Of a stretch of 64,000 nt of DNA, positions 1 to 10,967 are shown in pieces (positions within the stretch are counted from its first letter, which is position 1; every line of letters starts with the position of its first letter). Source of the stretch: Methylobacterium sp. E-065 (GTDB lineage Bacteria; Pseudomonadota; Alphaproteobacteria; Rhizobiales; Beijerinckiaceae); contig NZ_JAKSYD010000296.1 of the NCBI RefSeq assembly GCF_022829605.1, forward strand, positions 62,001 to 126,000, in the 5' to 3' direction. The translations under genes and the position numbers were made by a program. The notes under the pieces are model-generated. The model was not told the DNA's origin, ran no database searches, and saw only the letters and a list, made by a program, of their open reading frames with translations.

Positions 1-1863
1 CTCCGCGAGGTCGGCACCAACCTCGTCTACCGGATCCTCGGCGCCCAGTCGGGCCAGCTCGACGGGATCGACGGGTTCCGCTTCGCCGTCTGGGCGCCCA
101 ATGCCCGCAAGGTCAGCGTGGTCGGCGACTTCAACGATTGGGACGGGCGGCGCCACCCGATGCGCCTCTGGCAGGATGGCGGCGTCTGGGAGCTGTTCGT
201 GCCGGGCCTCACGGCCGGGGTGCGCTACAAGTTCGAGATCCGCGGCCCCGACGGTGCCCTGATCCCGCTCAAGGCCGATCCGGTCGCCTTCGCGGCCCAG
301 CACCCGCCGGAGACCGCCTCGGTCACCTACGGTGTGGGCGAGTTCGACTGGCGCGATTCCGGCTGGATGAGCACCCGCGGCGCCAAGGATCCGCGCCACA
401 CGGCGATCTCGATCTACGAGGTCCATCTCGGCTCCTGGGCGCGGGTGCCGGAAGAGGGCAACCGCTACCTGACCTACAAGGAGCTGGGCGAGCGGCTCAT
501 TCCCTATGTCAAGGATATGGGCTTCACCCATATCGAGATGCTGCCGATCACCGAGTTTCCGTTCGACGGGTCCTGGGGCTACCAGCCGGTCTCGCTGTTC
601 GCGCCGACCAGCCGCTTCGGCACGCCCGATGATTTCGCCGCCTTCGTGGACGCCGCCCACGAGGCCGGGATCGGCATCCTGCTCGACTGGGTGCCGGGCC
701 ACTTCCCGCTCGACGCCCACGGGCTCGGCCTGTTCGACGGCACGCATCTCTACGAGCATGCCGACCCGCGCCAGGGCTTCCACCAGGATTGGGGCACCTA
801 CATCTACAATTTCGGGCGCACGGAGGTCGCGACCTTCCTGGCGGCCAACGCCCGGTTCTGGCTGGAGCATTACCATCTCGACGGCCTGCGCGTGGATGCC
901 GTGGCGTCGATGCTCTACCTCGATTACTCGCGCCGCCAGGGCGAGTGGATCCCGAACCGCTACGGCGGCAACGAGAACCTCGACGCCATCGACTTCCTGC
1001 GCAAGACCAACGAGGCGACCTACAGCCACGCCCCCGGCACCATCACGGTGGCGGAGGAATCGACCTCCTGGCCCGGCGTCTCGCACCCGACCTATACCGG
1101 CGGCCTGGGCTTCGGCTTCAAGTGGAACATGGGCTGGATGCACGACACCCTGCATTTCATGCAGGAGAACCCGATCCACCGCCGCTACCACCACCACAAC
1201 CTGACCTTCGGGCTGCTCTACGCCTTCTCGGAGAATTTCATCCTGCCTTTGTCCCACGACGAGGTCGTGCACGGGAAGGGCTCGCTGCTCGGCAAGATGC
1301 CGGGCGACCGTTGGCAGAAATTCGCGAATCTCCGGGCCTATTACGGCTTCATGTGGGGGCATCCCGGCAAGAAGCTGCTGTTCATGGGCGGCGAGTTCGG
1401 CCAGGAGCGCGAGTGGAACCACGACACCAGCCTGGACTGGCACCACCTCGACGACCCGCTGCACAAGGGCGTCAAGGACGTGGTCCGGGACCTCAACCGG
1501 CTCTACGTCTCGACGCCGGCCCTCCACAGCCGCGACGTGGAGCATACCGGCTTCCAGTGGCTGGTGGCCGACGATCAGGACAACTGCGTGATCGCCTGGG
1601 CCCGCAAGGGCGCCAAGCCCGGCGAGGTCGCGATCGTGGTCTCGAACTTCACGCCGGTGCCGCGTGAGGGCTACCGGATCGGCGTCCCGGAGGCGGGCTT
1701 CTACCGGGAGGCGTTCAACTCGGATGCAGGGATCTACGGCGGGTCCAACCTGGGCAACCAGGGCGGTTGCCACACCGAGGATCAGGCGAGCCACGGCCAG
1801 AAGCAGAGCCTGTCGCTGACCCTGCCGCCGCTGGCGACGATGATCTTCCTGTTGGAGGGGTAA
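1..1863 (+). CDS. glgB: 1,4-alpha-glucan branching enzyme, 5' end outside window
   Basis: The frame is open from base 1, so the N-terminus lies upstream; 620 residues are visible. It starts inside the N-terminal carbohydrate-binding module (FAVWAPNA, VVGDFNDWD), followed by the GH13 barrel. The catalytic elements are present: DGLRVDAV (nucleophile Asp near visible residue 299), VAEES (acid/base Glu near 352) and LSHDEVVHG (Asp near 420). The enzyme makes alpha-1,6 branches in cytoplasmic glycogen. The C-terminal beta domain ends normally at MIFLLEG. It converges on glgA across a 200-bp palindromic repeat. Identification is secure; only the missing start is unknown. Confidence 0.96.
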   Translation, partial: LREVGTNLVYRILGAQSGQLDGIDGFRFAVWAPNARKVSVVGDFNDWDGRRHPMRLWQDGGVWELFVPGLTAGVRYKFEIRGPDGALIPLKADPVAFAAQHPPETASVTYGVGEFDWRDSGWMSTRGAKDPRHTAISIYEVHLGSWARVPEEGNRYLTYKELGERLIPYVKDMGFTHIEMLPITEFPFDGSWGYQPVSLFAPTSRFGTPDDFAAFVDAAHEAGIGILLDWVPGHFPLDAHGLGLFDGTHLYEHADPRQGFHQDWGTYIYNFGRTEVATFLAANARFWLEHYHLDGLRVDAVASMLYLDYSRRQGEWIPNRYGGNENLDAIDFLRKTNEATYSHAPGTITVAEESTSWPGVSHPTYTGGLGFGFKWNMGWMHDTLHFMQENPIHRRYHHHNLTFGLLYAFSENFILPLSHDEVVHGKGSLLGKMPGDRWQKFANLRAYYGFMWGHPGKKLLFMGGEFGQEREWNHDTSLDWHHLDDPLHKGVKDVVRDLNRLYVSTPALHSRDVEHTGFQWLVADDQDNCVIAWARKGAKPGEVAIVVSNFTPVPREGYRIGVPEAGFYREAFNSDAGIYGGSNLGNQGGCHTEDQASHGQKQSLSLTLPPLATMIFLLEG

Positions 1864-1869
1864 GGGAAA

Positions 1870-2067
1870 CCCCTCTCCCCGCCTCCGGGGAGAGGCCCGC
1901 ATGGACCTCGTCGTCCATGCGGGAAGTGGAGGTGAAGCTGGAGCGAAGGCGAGGGCGCGGATCCGTAAGAGGCTCGTCCTGAGCCGCCCCCTCACCTTCG
2001 GCTGCCGCCTCGCTTCCCGCCCCGACAAGGGGGCATGAAGCCCTCTCCCCGCAAGCGGGGCGAGGGG
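1870..2067. repeat. Approx. 200-bp palindrome-bounded dispersed repeat, copy 1
   Basis: The unit fills the gap between the convergent glgB and glgA genes. It is bounded by short palindromes of the form CCCTCTCCCCGC..GGGGAGAGG and contains the inner palindrome CCCGCATGGAC..GTCCATGCGGG. A second unit of almost the same length, in inverted orientation, lies at 39212-39408. The hairpins could also terminate transcription from both sides. Confidence 0.8.
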
Positions 2068-2077
2068 ATGCTGGCCC

Positions 2078-3568
2078 CTACGCCGCCCGCCAGCGCAACG
2101 CCGTGCTGTTGCCGATCGCCCGCCCGTAGAGCCCGGCATAGTTGTCGGCCGCCTGATCCCAGCCGAAGCGGGACGCCATCGCGCGGCGCCGCATGGCATT
2201 GAGGCGCTTCTTCTGGCCGAACGCCTCCAGCGCCCGCCGCACCGCACCGCCGAAGGACGACGCCGACGGTTCCGCGAAGGTGAAACCCGTCACCCCGTCC
2301 TCGACCGTGTCGGCGAGGCCGCCGGTGCGCCGCACGATCGGCAGGGAGCCGAAGCGCTGCGCGTACATCTGGGCCAGCCCGCAGGGCTCGAACCGCGAGG
2401 GCATCAGCAGGAAGTCGCTGCCCGCGAACATCCGCCGGGCCTGCGCCTCCTCGAAGCCGACATGCACGCCGACCGCATCGGGATGGCGCCTGGCGAGACC
2501 CTGCAGCGCCTGCTCGAACCGGCCCTCGCCCTGGCCGATCACCACGAGCTGGCCGCCCCCGGCCACGATGGTCTCGGCCGCCTGCAGGCTCAGGTCGATG
2601 CCCTTCTGGTGCACCAGCCGCGACACGATCGCGAAGAGCGGCCCGCGGGAGACCGCCAAGCCGAATTGCCGGCGCACCGCCTCGGCATTGGCCCGCTTGC
2701 CCTTCCAGTCGTCGACCTCGAAGCGTGTGGCGAGGTGCGGATCGGTGCTGGGGTCCCAGGTCTCGTCGATGCCGTTGAGGATGCCGGCGAGCCGGCCCTG
2801 GCCGGCGCGGGTGCGCAGCAGACCGTCGAGGCCGCAGCCCATCTCGGGGGTCTGGATCTCCCGGGCGTAGGTCTCGCTGACCGTGGTGACCTGCGAGGCG
2901 TAGAAGATCCCGGCCTTCAGGAAGGAGAGCTGCCCGTAGAACTCGGCGCCGTCCACCTGGAAGGCCGAGTCCGGCACGCCGAGGCGCCCGAGGCTGTCCC
3001 GGGGGAAGAGGCCCTGATAGGCGAGGTTGTGGATGGTCAGGACGCTCGGCACCCGCCGGCCGCGCCACGCGAGATAGGCAGGCGCCAGCGCCGCCTGCCA
3101 GTCGTTGAGGTGCAGGAGGTCGGCCGCCCAGTCGGGGTCGGCGCCGGATGCGAGTTCCGCTGCTGCCAGGCTGAGCCGGGCGAAGCGCAGGTCGTTGTCG
3201 CCGAAATCCCCATGCTGATCGCCGTAGGGCGTGCCGTCGCGCTCGTAGAGGTCGGGGCTCAGCAGGACGTAGATGCGCAGGCCGTCGGCCGCCTCGACGA
3301 GGCCGAGGTCGCAGGGCGGCACGCCCGCGAAGCCTTCGAGCCGCGCCACCACCGGGATCTCGGGGAACGCCGCCCGGACCTCGCGATAACCGGGGATCAG
3401 CACGCGGATGTCGTAATGCGGCACCAGGGCCCGGGGCAGGGCGGCCGAGACCTCGCCGAGACCGCCGGTCTTCACGAAATCGGCCATCTCGGGAGTGGCG
3501 TAGAGGATGCGGCGGCGCAGCGAAGCCGGTCGGGCGGCTTGCGTGAGGGACCGGGACGCGTCGCCCAT
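2078..3568 (-). CDS. glgA: Glycogen synthase (ADP-glucose)
   Basis: A GT5 glycogen synthase that extends alpha-1,4-glucan from ADP-glucose. The N-terminal Rossmann domain carries KTGGLGEV (residues 33-40 from the chosen start), the ADP-glucose binding loop. The C-terminal GT-B domain carries SRFEPCGLAQ, which includes a catalytic Glu. I chose the ATG at 3568 because it puts KTGGLG close to the N-terminus; ATGs at 3616 and 3700 would add a proline- and arginine-rich leader unlike the family. Length 496 aa is near the usual 480. It is encoded next to, and in the same direction as, a GH13 glucosidase. Confidence 0.95.
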   Translation of the reverse strand: MGDASRSLTQAARPASLRRRILYATPEMADFVKTGGLGEVSAALPRALVPHYDIRVLIPGYREVRAAFPEIPVVARLEGFAGVPPCDLGLVEAADGLRIYVLLSPDLYERDGTPYGDQHGDFGDNDLRFARLSLAAAELASGADPDWAADLLHLNDWQAALAPAYLAWRGRRVPSVLTIHNLAYQGLFPRDSLGRLGVPDSAFQVDGAEFYGQLSFLKAGIFYASQVTTVSETYAREIQTPEMGCGLDGLLRTRAGQGRLAGILNGIDETWDPSTDPHLATRFEVDDWKGKRANAEAVRRQFGLAVSRGPLFAIVSRLVHQKGIDLSLQAAETIVAGGGQLVVIGQGEGRFEQALQGLARRHPDAVGVHVGFEEAQARRMFAGSDFLLMPSRFEPCGLAQMYAQRFGSLPIVRRTGGLADTVEDGVTGFTFAEPSASSFGGAVRRALEAFGQKKRLNAMRRRAMASRFGWDQAADNYAGLYGRAIGNSTALRWRAA

Positions 3569-3852
3569 GTCGGACGACCAATCCGCCAAGGACCCACCAC
3601 GGCGGGCATCGAGCATCGGCGTGGGTCCTAGCCGGGTGGGATGCCCCGGTCTGGCAGACGATCGAGCCGACACGGCTGTCGCGATCTCAACCACGGTCAA
3701 TGCTCCTCCGCCGCGACGGTTCCGTTGCGACGCACAAAATAGGCCATCCGTGGCCTTAAGCTTTGGTTACGCCATAGTGCAATGCCGCATGAGTCGCACG
3801 CAGAACGCGCCGTTTTAGCCGTAGAAGCTTCTATTCGCGCCGCGGCGGGTGT

Positions 3853-5436
3853 TCAGGCACGCCGCAGGATCACGCCCTCGGCCGGGTCGAGGGCGAGGCT
3901 GGCGCGGACCGAATCGCCCGCGCGGCCCGCCCGCGTCGAGAGCAGCACCGTCCAGTCGCCCTCCGGCAGCGGCAGGCTCTGCGGCGCTGCACCGAAGTTC
4001 AGCACCACGCGCAGAACCTCATCACCCGCGAACCGCTCGTAGGCGAACATTTCTGCGGCCCCCAGCGTCACGCCGCGATAGTCGCCCACCGCCAGCGACG
4101 CGTGGTCGCGGCGCAGGGCGAGCAGCCGCCGGTACAGGGTCAGCATCGAGGCCGGGTCGGAGCGCTGGCCCTCGACGTTGCGGGTCGGCCAGTCCTCCGA
4201 GAGGGGCAGCCACGGCTCGGCCGCGGAGAAGCCCGCGTTCTGGCCGTCGTCCCACTGCATCGGCGTGCGCTCCGGGTCGCGGCCGTGCCCGGGCTCGTTG
4301 CGCTCCCAGGGGTCCTGCGCGCGGCCCGGCGGGATCGGGACATGGCCGAGCCCGATCTCGTCGCCGTAATAGAGGGTCGGCGTGCCCCGCAGGGTCAGCA
4401 GCAGCATCGCGGCGATGCGGGCCTGGGCCTGCCCGACCCGGGCGGCGATGCGCGGCTGGTCGTGATTGCCCAGCACCCAGTTCGGCCAGCCGCCCGGGGG
4501 CAGGGCTGCCTCGTAGCGCGCCACGAGCTCGGCCACGGCCTCGGCCTGCCACGGGGTCTGGATCAGCTGGAAGTTGAACGGCAGATCGGCGCCGCCGAGG
4601 TCCGGTCCGTAATAGGCGACCAGCCGCTCCACCGGCAGGTAGATCTCGCCGATCAGCACCCGCTCGCCATACGGGCGCAGGACATCCCGCATCCCGGCGA
4701 TCACGTCGAAGATTTCCGGCCGGTCGGCGGAGTAGACCTGCTGGAAGCGATTGATCTCCGGCGCGCCCGGCGCGTAATCGGGATTGGCCGGGTTGTCGCG
4801 GAACCCCGCATCCTTGATCAGGTGCCAGATCACGTCGACCCGGAAGCCGTCGACCCCGCGCTCCAGCCAGAACCGGAGCACGTCGTGCATCGCCTCCCGC
4901 ACGGCGGGATTGCGCCAGTTCAGGTCCGGCTGCTCCGTCAGGAAGGCGTGGTAGTAATACTGCCCGGTGGCCTCATCGAGCGTCCAGGCCGGGCCGCCGA
5001 AATTCGACACCCAGTTGTTGGGCGGGCCGCCATCGGGGCCGGGATCGCGCCAGATGTACCAGTCCCGCTTCGGGTTCGTGCGCGCCGACCGGCTCTCCGC
5101 GAACCAGGGATGCGCGATCGACGAGTGGTTGGGCACGAAGTCGAGGATCACCTTCAGCTTGCGCCGGTGCGCCTCGGCGATCAGGGCGTCGAACTCCGCG
5201 AGCGTGCCGAACAGCGGGTCGATCCCGCAATAATCGGCCACGTCGTAGCCGAAATCGGCCATCGGCGAGGGGTAGATCGGCGAGATCCACACGGCGTCGA
5301 CCCCGAGCCAGGCGAGGTAGTCGAGCCGCGCGGTGATGCCCGGCAGGTCGCCGACCCCGTCGCCGTTCGTATCCTGAAAGGAGCGGGGATAGACCTGATA
5401 GACGGTCCCGCGCTTCCACCAGACGGTGTCGGTCAT
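3853..5436 (-). CDS. GH13 alpha-glucosidase (oligo-1,6-glucosidase-like)
   Basis: A 527-residue GH13 hydrolase without a signal peptide, so cytoplasmic. It opens with WWKRGTVYQVYPRSF, typical of alpha-glucosidases. Catalytic elements: DGFRVDVIWH (nucleophile Asp), LIGEIYLP (acid/base Glu) and LGNHDQPR (transition-state Asp). DFVPNHSS is conserved region I. It probably hydrolyses short malto- or isomalto-oligosaccharides released during glycogen turnover, which fits its position between glgA and glgP. Trehalose- or sucrose-acting GH13 members cannot be excluded from sequence alone. A 14-bp perfect inverted repeat (5465-5511) lies just upstream of its start. Confidence 0.88.
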   Translation of the reverse strand: MTDTVWWKRGTVYQVYPRSFQDTNGDGVGDLPGITARLDYLAWLGVDAVWISPIYPSPMADFGYDVADYCGIDPLFGTLAEFDALIAEAHRRKLKVILDFVPNHSSIAHPWFAESRSARTNPKRDWYIWRDPGPDGGPPNNWVSNFGGPAWTLDEATGQYYYHAFLTEQPDLNWRNPAVREAMHDVLRFWLERGVDGFRVDVIWHLIKDAGFRDNPANPDYAPGAPEINRFQQVYSADRPEIFDVIAGMRDVLRPYGERVLIGEIYLPVERLVAYYGPDLGGADLPFNFQLIQTPWQAEAVAELVARYEAALPPGGWPNWVLGNHDQPRIAARVGQAQARIAAMLLLTLRGTPTLYYGDEIGLGHVPIPPGRAQDPWERNEPGHGRDPERTPMQWDDGQNAGFSAAEPWLPLSEDWPTRNVEGQRSDPASMLTLYRRLLALRRDHASLAVGDYRGVTLGAAEMFAYERFAGDEVLRVVLNFGAAPQSLPLPEGDWTVLLSTRAGRAGDSVRASLALDPAEGVILRRA

Positions 5437-5464
5437 GCCTCAGCCCCTCGCGTTGCCGACCGGG

Positions 5465-5570
5465 GCTTGGAGACGTGCCCGATCGCTTTGCAATCGTGCA
5501 CGTCTCCAAGCTCTTGTTGTGACGCGCTCTCTTGCGCCGAACCGGTGTCCACTTCGTCGGAGAGCGCTCT
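5465..5570 (+). repeat. Two-hairpin dispersed repeat, copy R1
   Basis: Hairpin 1 is a perfect 14-bp inverted repeat, GCTTGGAGACGTGC (5465-5478) with its complement at 5498-5511. A linker follows (TTGTTGTGAC), then hairpin 2 with outer arms GCGCTCTC/GAGAGCGC and inner arms CGCCGAA/TTCGTCG. Copies occur at 26071-26144 and 59674-59767 on the opposite strand. The rest of the 5437-5844 gap shows no convincing gene. It must hold the start signals of the divergent GH13 and glgP genes. Confidence 0.85.
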
Positions 5571-5844
5571 AGCGGCGAACCGCTCCGCTGGCGACCGGCG
5601 ATGCGGATTTCCTATCCGGCGGGTGTGACTGGAATGTCACGAGGGCGTGCTATATCGTGTGTGTCGGGTCTGCACGCTCGCGTGGAGCGGCGCTGCCATG
5701 ACTTCGCCGGAAGCCGTCCGCAGAGTCGGAGGCTTCGGGGCATGGGTCGCCCGACCGTTCACGCGGCGGCAATCCATTACATAAGACAATCGGCCCACGA
5801 TTTCCCCGGCAACGTCCGGGACTCAGACTTTGGGGGACCCGCAC

Positions 5845-8382
<2,538 letters not shown>

Positions 8383-8415
8383 CGGGAAGGGGCACGGGCC
8401 CGCTGCGTCAGCGCT

Positions 8416-8461
8416 CCCGCGTCTCTCCCTCCCCCCTCTGCGGGGGAGGGAGAGACGCGGG
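8416..8461. terminator. 20-bp perfect stem, bidirectional terminator / palindromic repeat
   Basis: Arms 8416-8435 and 8442-8461 are exact reverse complements with a 6-nt loop, placed between the convergent glgP and Crp/Fnr genes. No T-run follows. A related palindrome in inverted orientation lies after hfq (36083-36125), so this is also a dispersed element. Confidence 0.75.
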
Positions 8462-8501
8462 GCCGCTTGCGCCCATCCTCCGACCGAAACGCGCGGATTC
8501 G

Positions 8502-9185
8502 CTACACTCCGCCACTGCCATAGATCGCGCCCGCCAGACCCTCCAGCTTCCCGCGGTCGATCACCGTGATGCGCCCGCGCCGGGCCCGGATCATGCCGGC
8601 CCCCTCCAGCGTGTGGGTCGCCATCGTGACCGTGGGGCGGCGCACGCCGAGCATCTTCGAGAGCATCTCGTGCGTCAGGGGCAGCTCGTCCTGGTCCAGG
8701 CGATCATGGGTCATGAGGATCCACCGGGCGAGCCGTGCCTCGACGGTGAGGTCGGCATTGGCGTAGACGGTCTGCCCCACCTGCACGATCAGGCTCTGCA
8801 CGTAGCGCCCCAATACCCGGCGCAGGCCGGCGCGCGCATCGAGCGCCGCGCACAAGGCGTCGGCCGCGATGCGCAGCGCCTCGCCCCCGGCCTGCACGAT
8901 CGCCGTATGGGGCGTGGTCTCCGTCCCCAGCGCGAGCGGCACGCCGACGAAGCCCTCGCGGCCCGTGAGGCCGATCTCGATGCGCCCTTCGCGGGTGTCG
9001 GCCACGAGGGAGACGATCCCGTCCTCGACGAAGTAGGCCTGCGTGATCGGCTGCCCGGGCGCGATCAGCACGTCGTGCAGCATGAGGGGCACCGGCTCCA
9101 GCGCGGGGGCGAGACGGTCGAACTCCTCCGGCGTCAGGGCGGCGAGCAGTCGGTTTCGTACGACGGATTGCTGCGGCAGCGCCAT
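8502..9185 (-). CDS. Crp/Fnr-family transcriptional regulator
   Basis: A 227-residue protein with an N-terminal cyclic-nucleotide-binding fold (YFVEDGIVSLVAD, GREGFVGVPLAL) and a C-terminal winged helix (LTHEMLSKMLGVRRPTVTMA is the recognition region). No Fnr-type cysteine cluster is seen at the N-terminus, so it is not an iron-sulfur oxygen sensor. I chose ATG 9185; an upstream start at 9221 is possible. It is divergent from urtA, so local control of urea uptake is possible, but nothing in the sequence proves it. Confidence 0.88.
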   Translation of the reverse strand: MALPQQSVVRNRLLAALTPEEFDRLAPALEPVPLMLHDVLIAPGQPITQAYFVEDGIVSLVADTREGRIEIGLTGREGFVGVPLALGTETTPHTAIVQAGGEALRIAADALCAALDARAGLRRVLGRYVQSLIVQVGQTVYANADLTVEARLARWILMTHDRLDQDELPLTHEMLSKMLGVRRPTVTMATHTLEGAGMIRARRGRITVIDRGKLEGLAGAIYGSGGV

Positions 9186-9437
9186 GAGGCCCCTCGGAAT
9201 CCGGGCGGGAGCACGGGCCATCTCCCCATCACCCGCGTCCCGAGATCCAGGCGGATGATCCTCACTGTTTCACACCGCACCGCCCGCCAGTATCGAGTAG
9301 GTTAGTTTTCGGGGCGCAATCCGTCTGGATTCTTACACAACCAACTGGAGTACACCGCACTTGGCGCGGTCGGCGCCGTGCGGGCGGGCAGTTGCGCGTT
9401 CGGACCTCGGCGACGCCGGGGCCACTGCCTAAATTTG

Positions 9438-9452
9438 TGGCACATGAATTGC
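9438..9452 (+). promoter_or_regulatory. Sigma-54 (RpoN) promoter of the urt operon
   Basis: TGGCAC at 9438-9443, five bases, then TTGC at 9449-9452 match the -24/-12 consensus with correct spacing. Transcription should start about 12 bases after the GC, near 9464. That lies beyond the ATG at 9444 but before the GTG at 9495. The urea transporter is classically nitrogen-regulated, which fits. I could not find a clean paired NtrC site upstream by eye. Confidence 0.75.
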
Positions 9453-9494
9453 GAGCTTCGGGCCGTCTCAACGAAGACGACGAAGGGCACCGCC

Positions 9495-10790
9495 GTGATA
9501 GCATTTGGAACGTGGGGCCGGGCCGCGGCGCTGGCCGCCGGGCTCGCCATCGGCGCCGCGGGAGCAGGGGCCGCACACGCGCAGGAGACCATCAAGGTCG
9601 GCATCCTGCACTCGCTCTCGGGCACGATGGCGATCTCCGAGACCACCCTCAAGGACGCGATGCTGATGCTCATCGCCGAGCAGAACGCCAAGGGCGGCGT
9701 GCTCGGCAAGAAGCTGGAGCCGGTGGTGGTCGATCCGGCCTCGAACTGGCCGCTGTTCGCCGAGAAGGCCCGCGAGCTGATCAGCAAGGACAAGGTCGCG
9801 GCCGTGTTCGGCTGCTGGACCAGCGTCTCGCGCAAGTCGGTGCTGCCGGTGTTCAAGGAACTCGACAACATCCTGTTCTACCCCGTCCAGTACGAGGGCG
9901 AGGAGAGCGAGCGCAACGTGTTCTACACCGGCGCCGCCCCGAACCAGCAGGCGATCCCGGCGGTGGATTACCTGATGTCGGAGGATGGCGGCGGCGCCAA
10001 GCGCTGGGTGCTGGAGGGGACCGACTACGTCTACCCGCGCACCACCAACAAGATCCTCGAAGCCTACCTCAAGGCGAAGGGCGTCAAGGACGAGGACATC
10101 CTGATCAACTACACGCCGTTCGGCTTCTCGGACTGGCAGACCGAGGTGTCGAAGATCAAGGCGTTCGGCTCGGCCGGCAAGAAGACCGCCGTGGTCTCGA
10201 CCATCAACGGCGACGCCAACGTGCCGTTGTACAAGGAGCTGGGCAACCAGGGGATCAAGGCGACCGACATCCCGGTGGTGGCCTTCTCGGTGGGCGAGGA
10301 GGAGCTCGCCGGCATCGACGCCAAGCCGCTCACCGGCCACCTCGCCGCCTGGAACTACTTCGAGTCGATCAAGACGCCGGAAAACGAGGCCTTCATCAAG
10401 AAGTGGCAGGCGTTCCGGAAGAACCCCAAGGCCGTCACCAACGACCCGATGGAAGCCCACTATATCGGCTTCAACATGTGGGTGAAGGCGGTCGAGAAGG
10501 CCGGCACCACCGACCCCGACAAGGTGATCGACGCGCTGCCGGGCATCGAGCAGAAGAACCTCACCGGCGGCACCGCCACGATGCTCCCCAACCACCACAT
10601 CACCAAGCCGGTCTTCATCGGCGAGATCGAGTCGAACGGCCAGTTCGATGTGGTGTGGAAGACCGACAAGCTGATCCCCGGCGAGGCGTGGTCGAAGCAG
10701 CTTGAGGGCTCCAAGGATCTCGAGGCCGACTGGGTCAAGCTCAAGTGCGGCAACTACAACACCAAGACCAAGAGCTGCGGCGGCGCCTGA
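9495..10790 (+). CDS. urtA: Urea ABC transporter substrate-binding protein
   Basis: Periplasmic receptor of the high-affinity urea transporter. A signal peptide (AAALAAGLAIGAAGAGAAHAQ) precedes the type I binding fold. Family features include VGILHSLSGTMAISE, AAVFGCWTS, FYPVQYEGEE and SQWQTEV-like SDWQTEV. I chose GTG 9495, preceded by GAAGGG at good spacing, because the upstream in-frame ATG at 9444 sits inside the sigma-54 promoter. Mature length, about 405 aa, is normal. A large inverted repeat separates it from urtB, which may favour extra expression of the binding protein. Confidence 0.95.
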   Translation: MIAFGTWGRAAALAAGLAIGAAGAGAAHAQETIKVGILHSLSGTMAISETTLKDAMLMLIAEQNAKGGVLGKKLEPVVVDPASNWPLFAEKARELISKDKVAAVFGCWTSVSRKSVLPVFKELDNILFYPVQYEGEESERNVFYTGAAPNQQAIPAVDYLMSEDGGGAKRWVLEGTDYVYPRTTNKILEAYLKAKGVKDEDILINYTPFGFSDWQTEVSKIKAFGSAGKKTAVVSTINGDANVPLYKELGNQGIKATDIPVVAFSVGEEELAGIDAKPLTGHLAAWNYFESIKTPENEAFIKKWQAFRKNPKAVTNDPMEAHYIGFNMWVKAVEKAGTTDPDKVIDALPGIEQKNLTGGTATMLPNHHITKPVFIGEIESNGQFDVVWKTDKLIPGEAWSKQLEGSKDLEADWVKLKCGNYNTKTKSCGGA

Positions 10791-10843
10791 GGCGCCTTCT
10801 CCCCTCCCCAGGCGATTTCGGGCCTGCCCGGGATGCGCTCAAG

Positions 10844-10933
10844 CTTGTGGGGAGGGGGAGGGGTGGGGGTGGTGCAGAAGGCACCGCACCGCTCGATCCT
10901 GCACCACCCCCACCTCCAGCTCCTCCCCACAAG
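10844..10933 (+). repeat. Large imperfect inverted repeat between urtA and urtB
   Basis: Arms 10844-10877 and 10899-10933 pair over most of their length. They share the outer CTTGTGGGGAGG/CCTCCCCACAAG and the inner GGTGGGGGTGGTGCAG with its complement, around a 21-nt loop. The position after the binding-protein gene suggests mRNA stabilisation or partial termination. Confidence 0.75.
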
Positions 10934-10967
10934 GGGGAGGAGAGTCCGGTCGCGCCAGAAAAGTGCC

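Noticed and set aside
9444..9446. ATG as the urtA start
   Set aside because: It lies inside the sigma-54 promoter and lacks a ribosome-binding site; GTG 9495 fits better.
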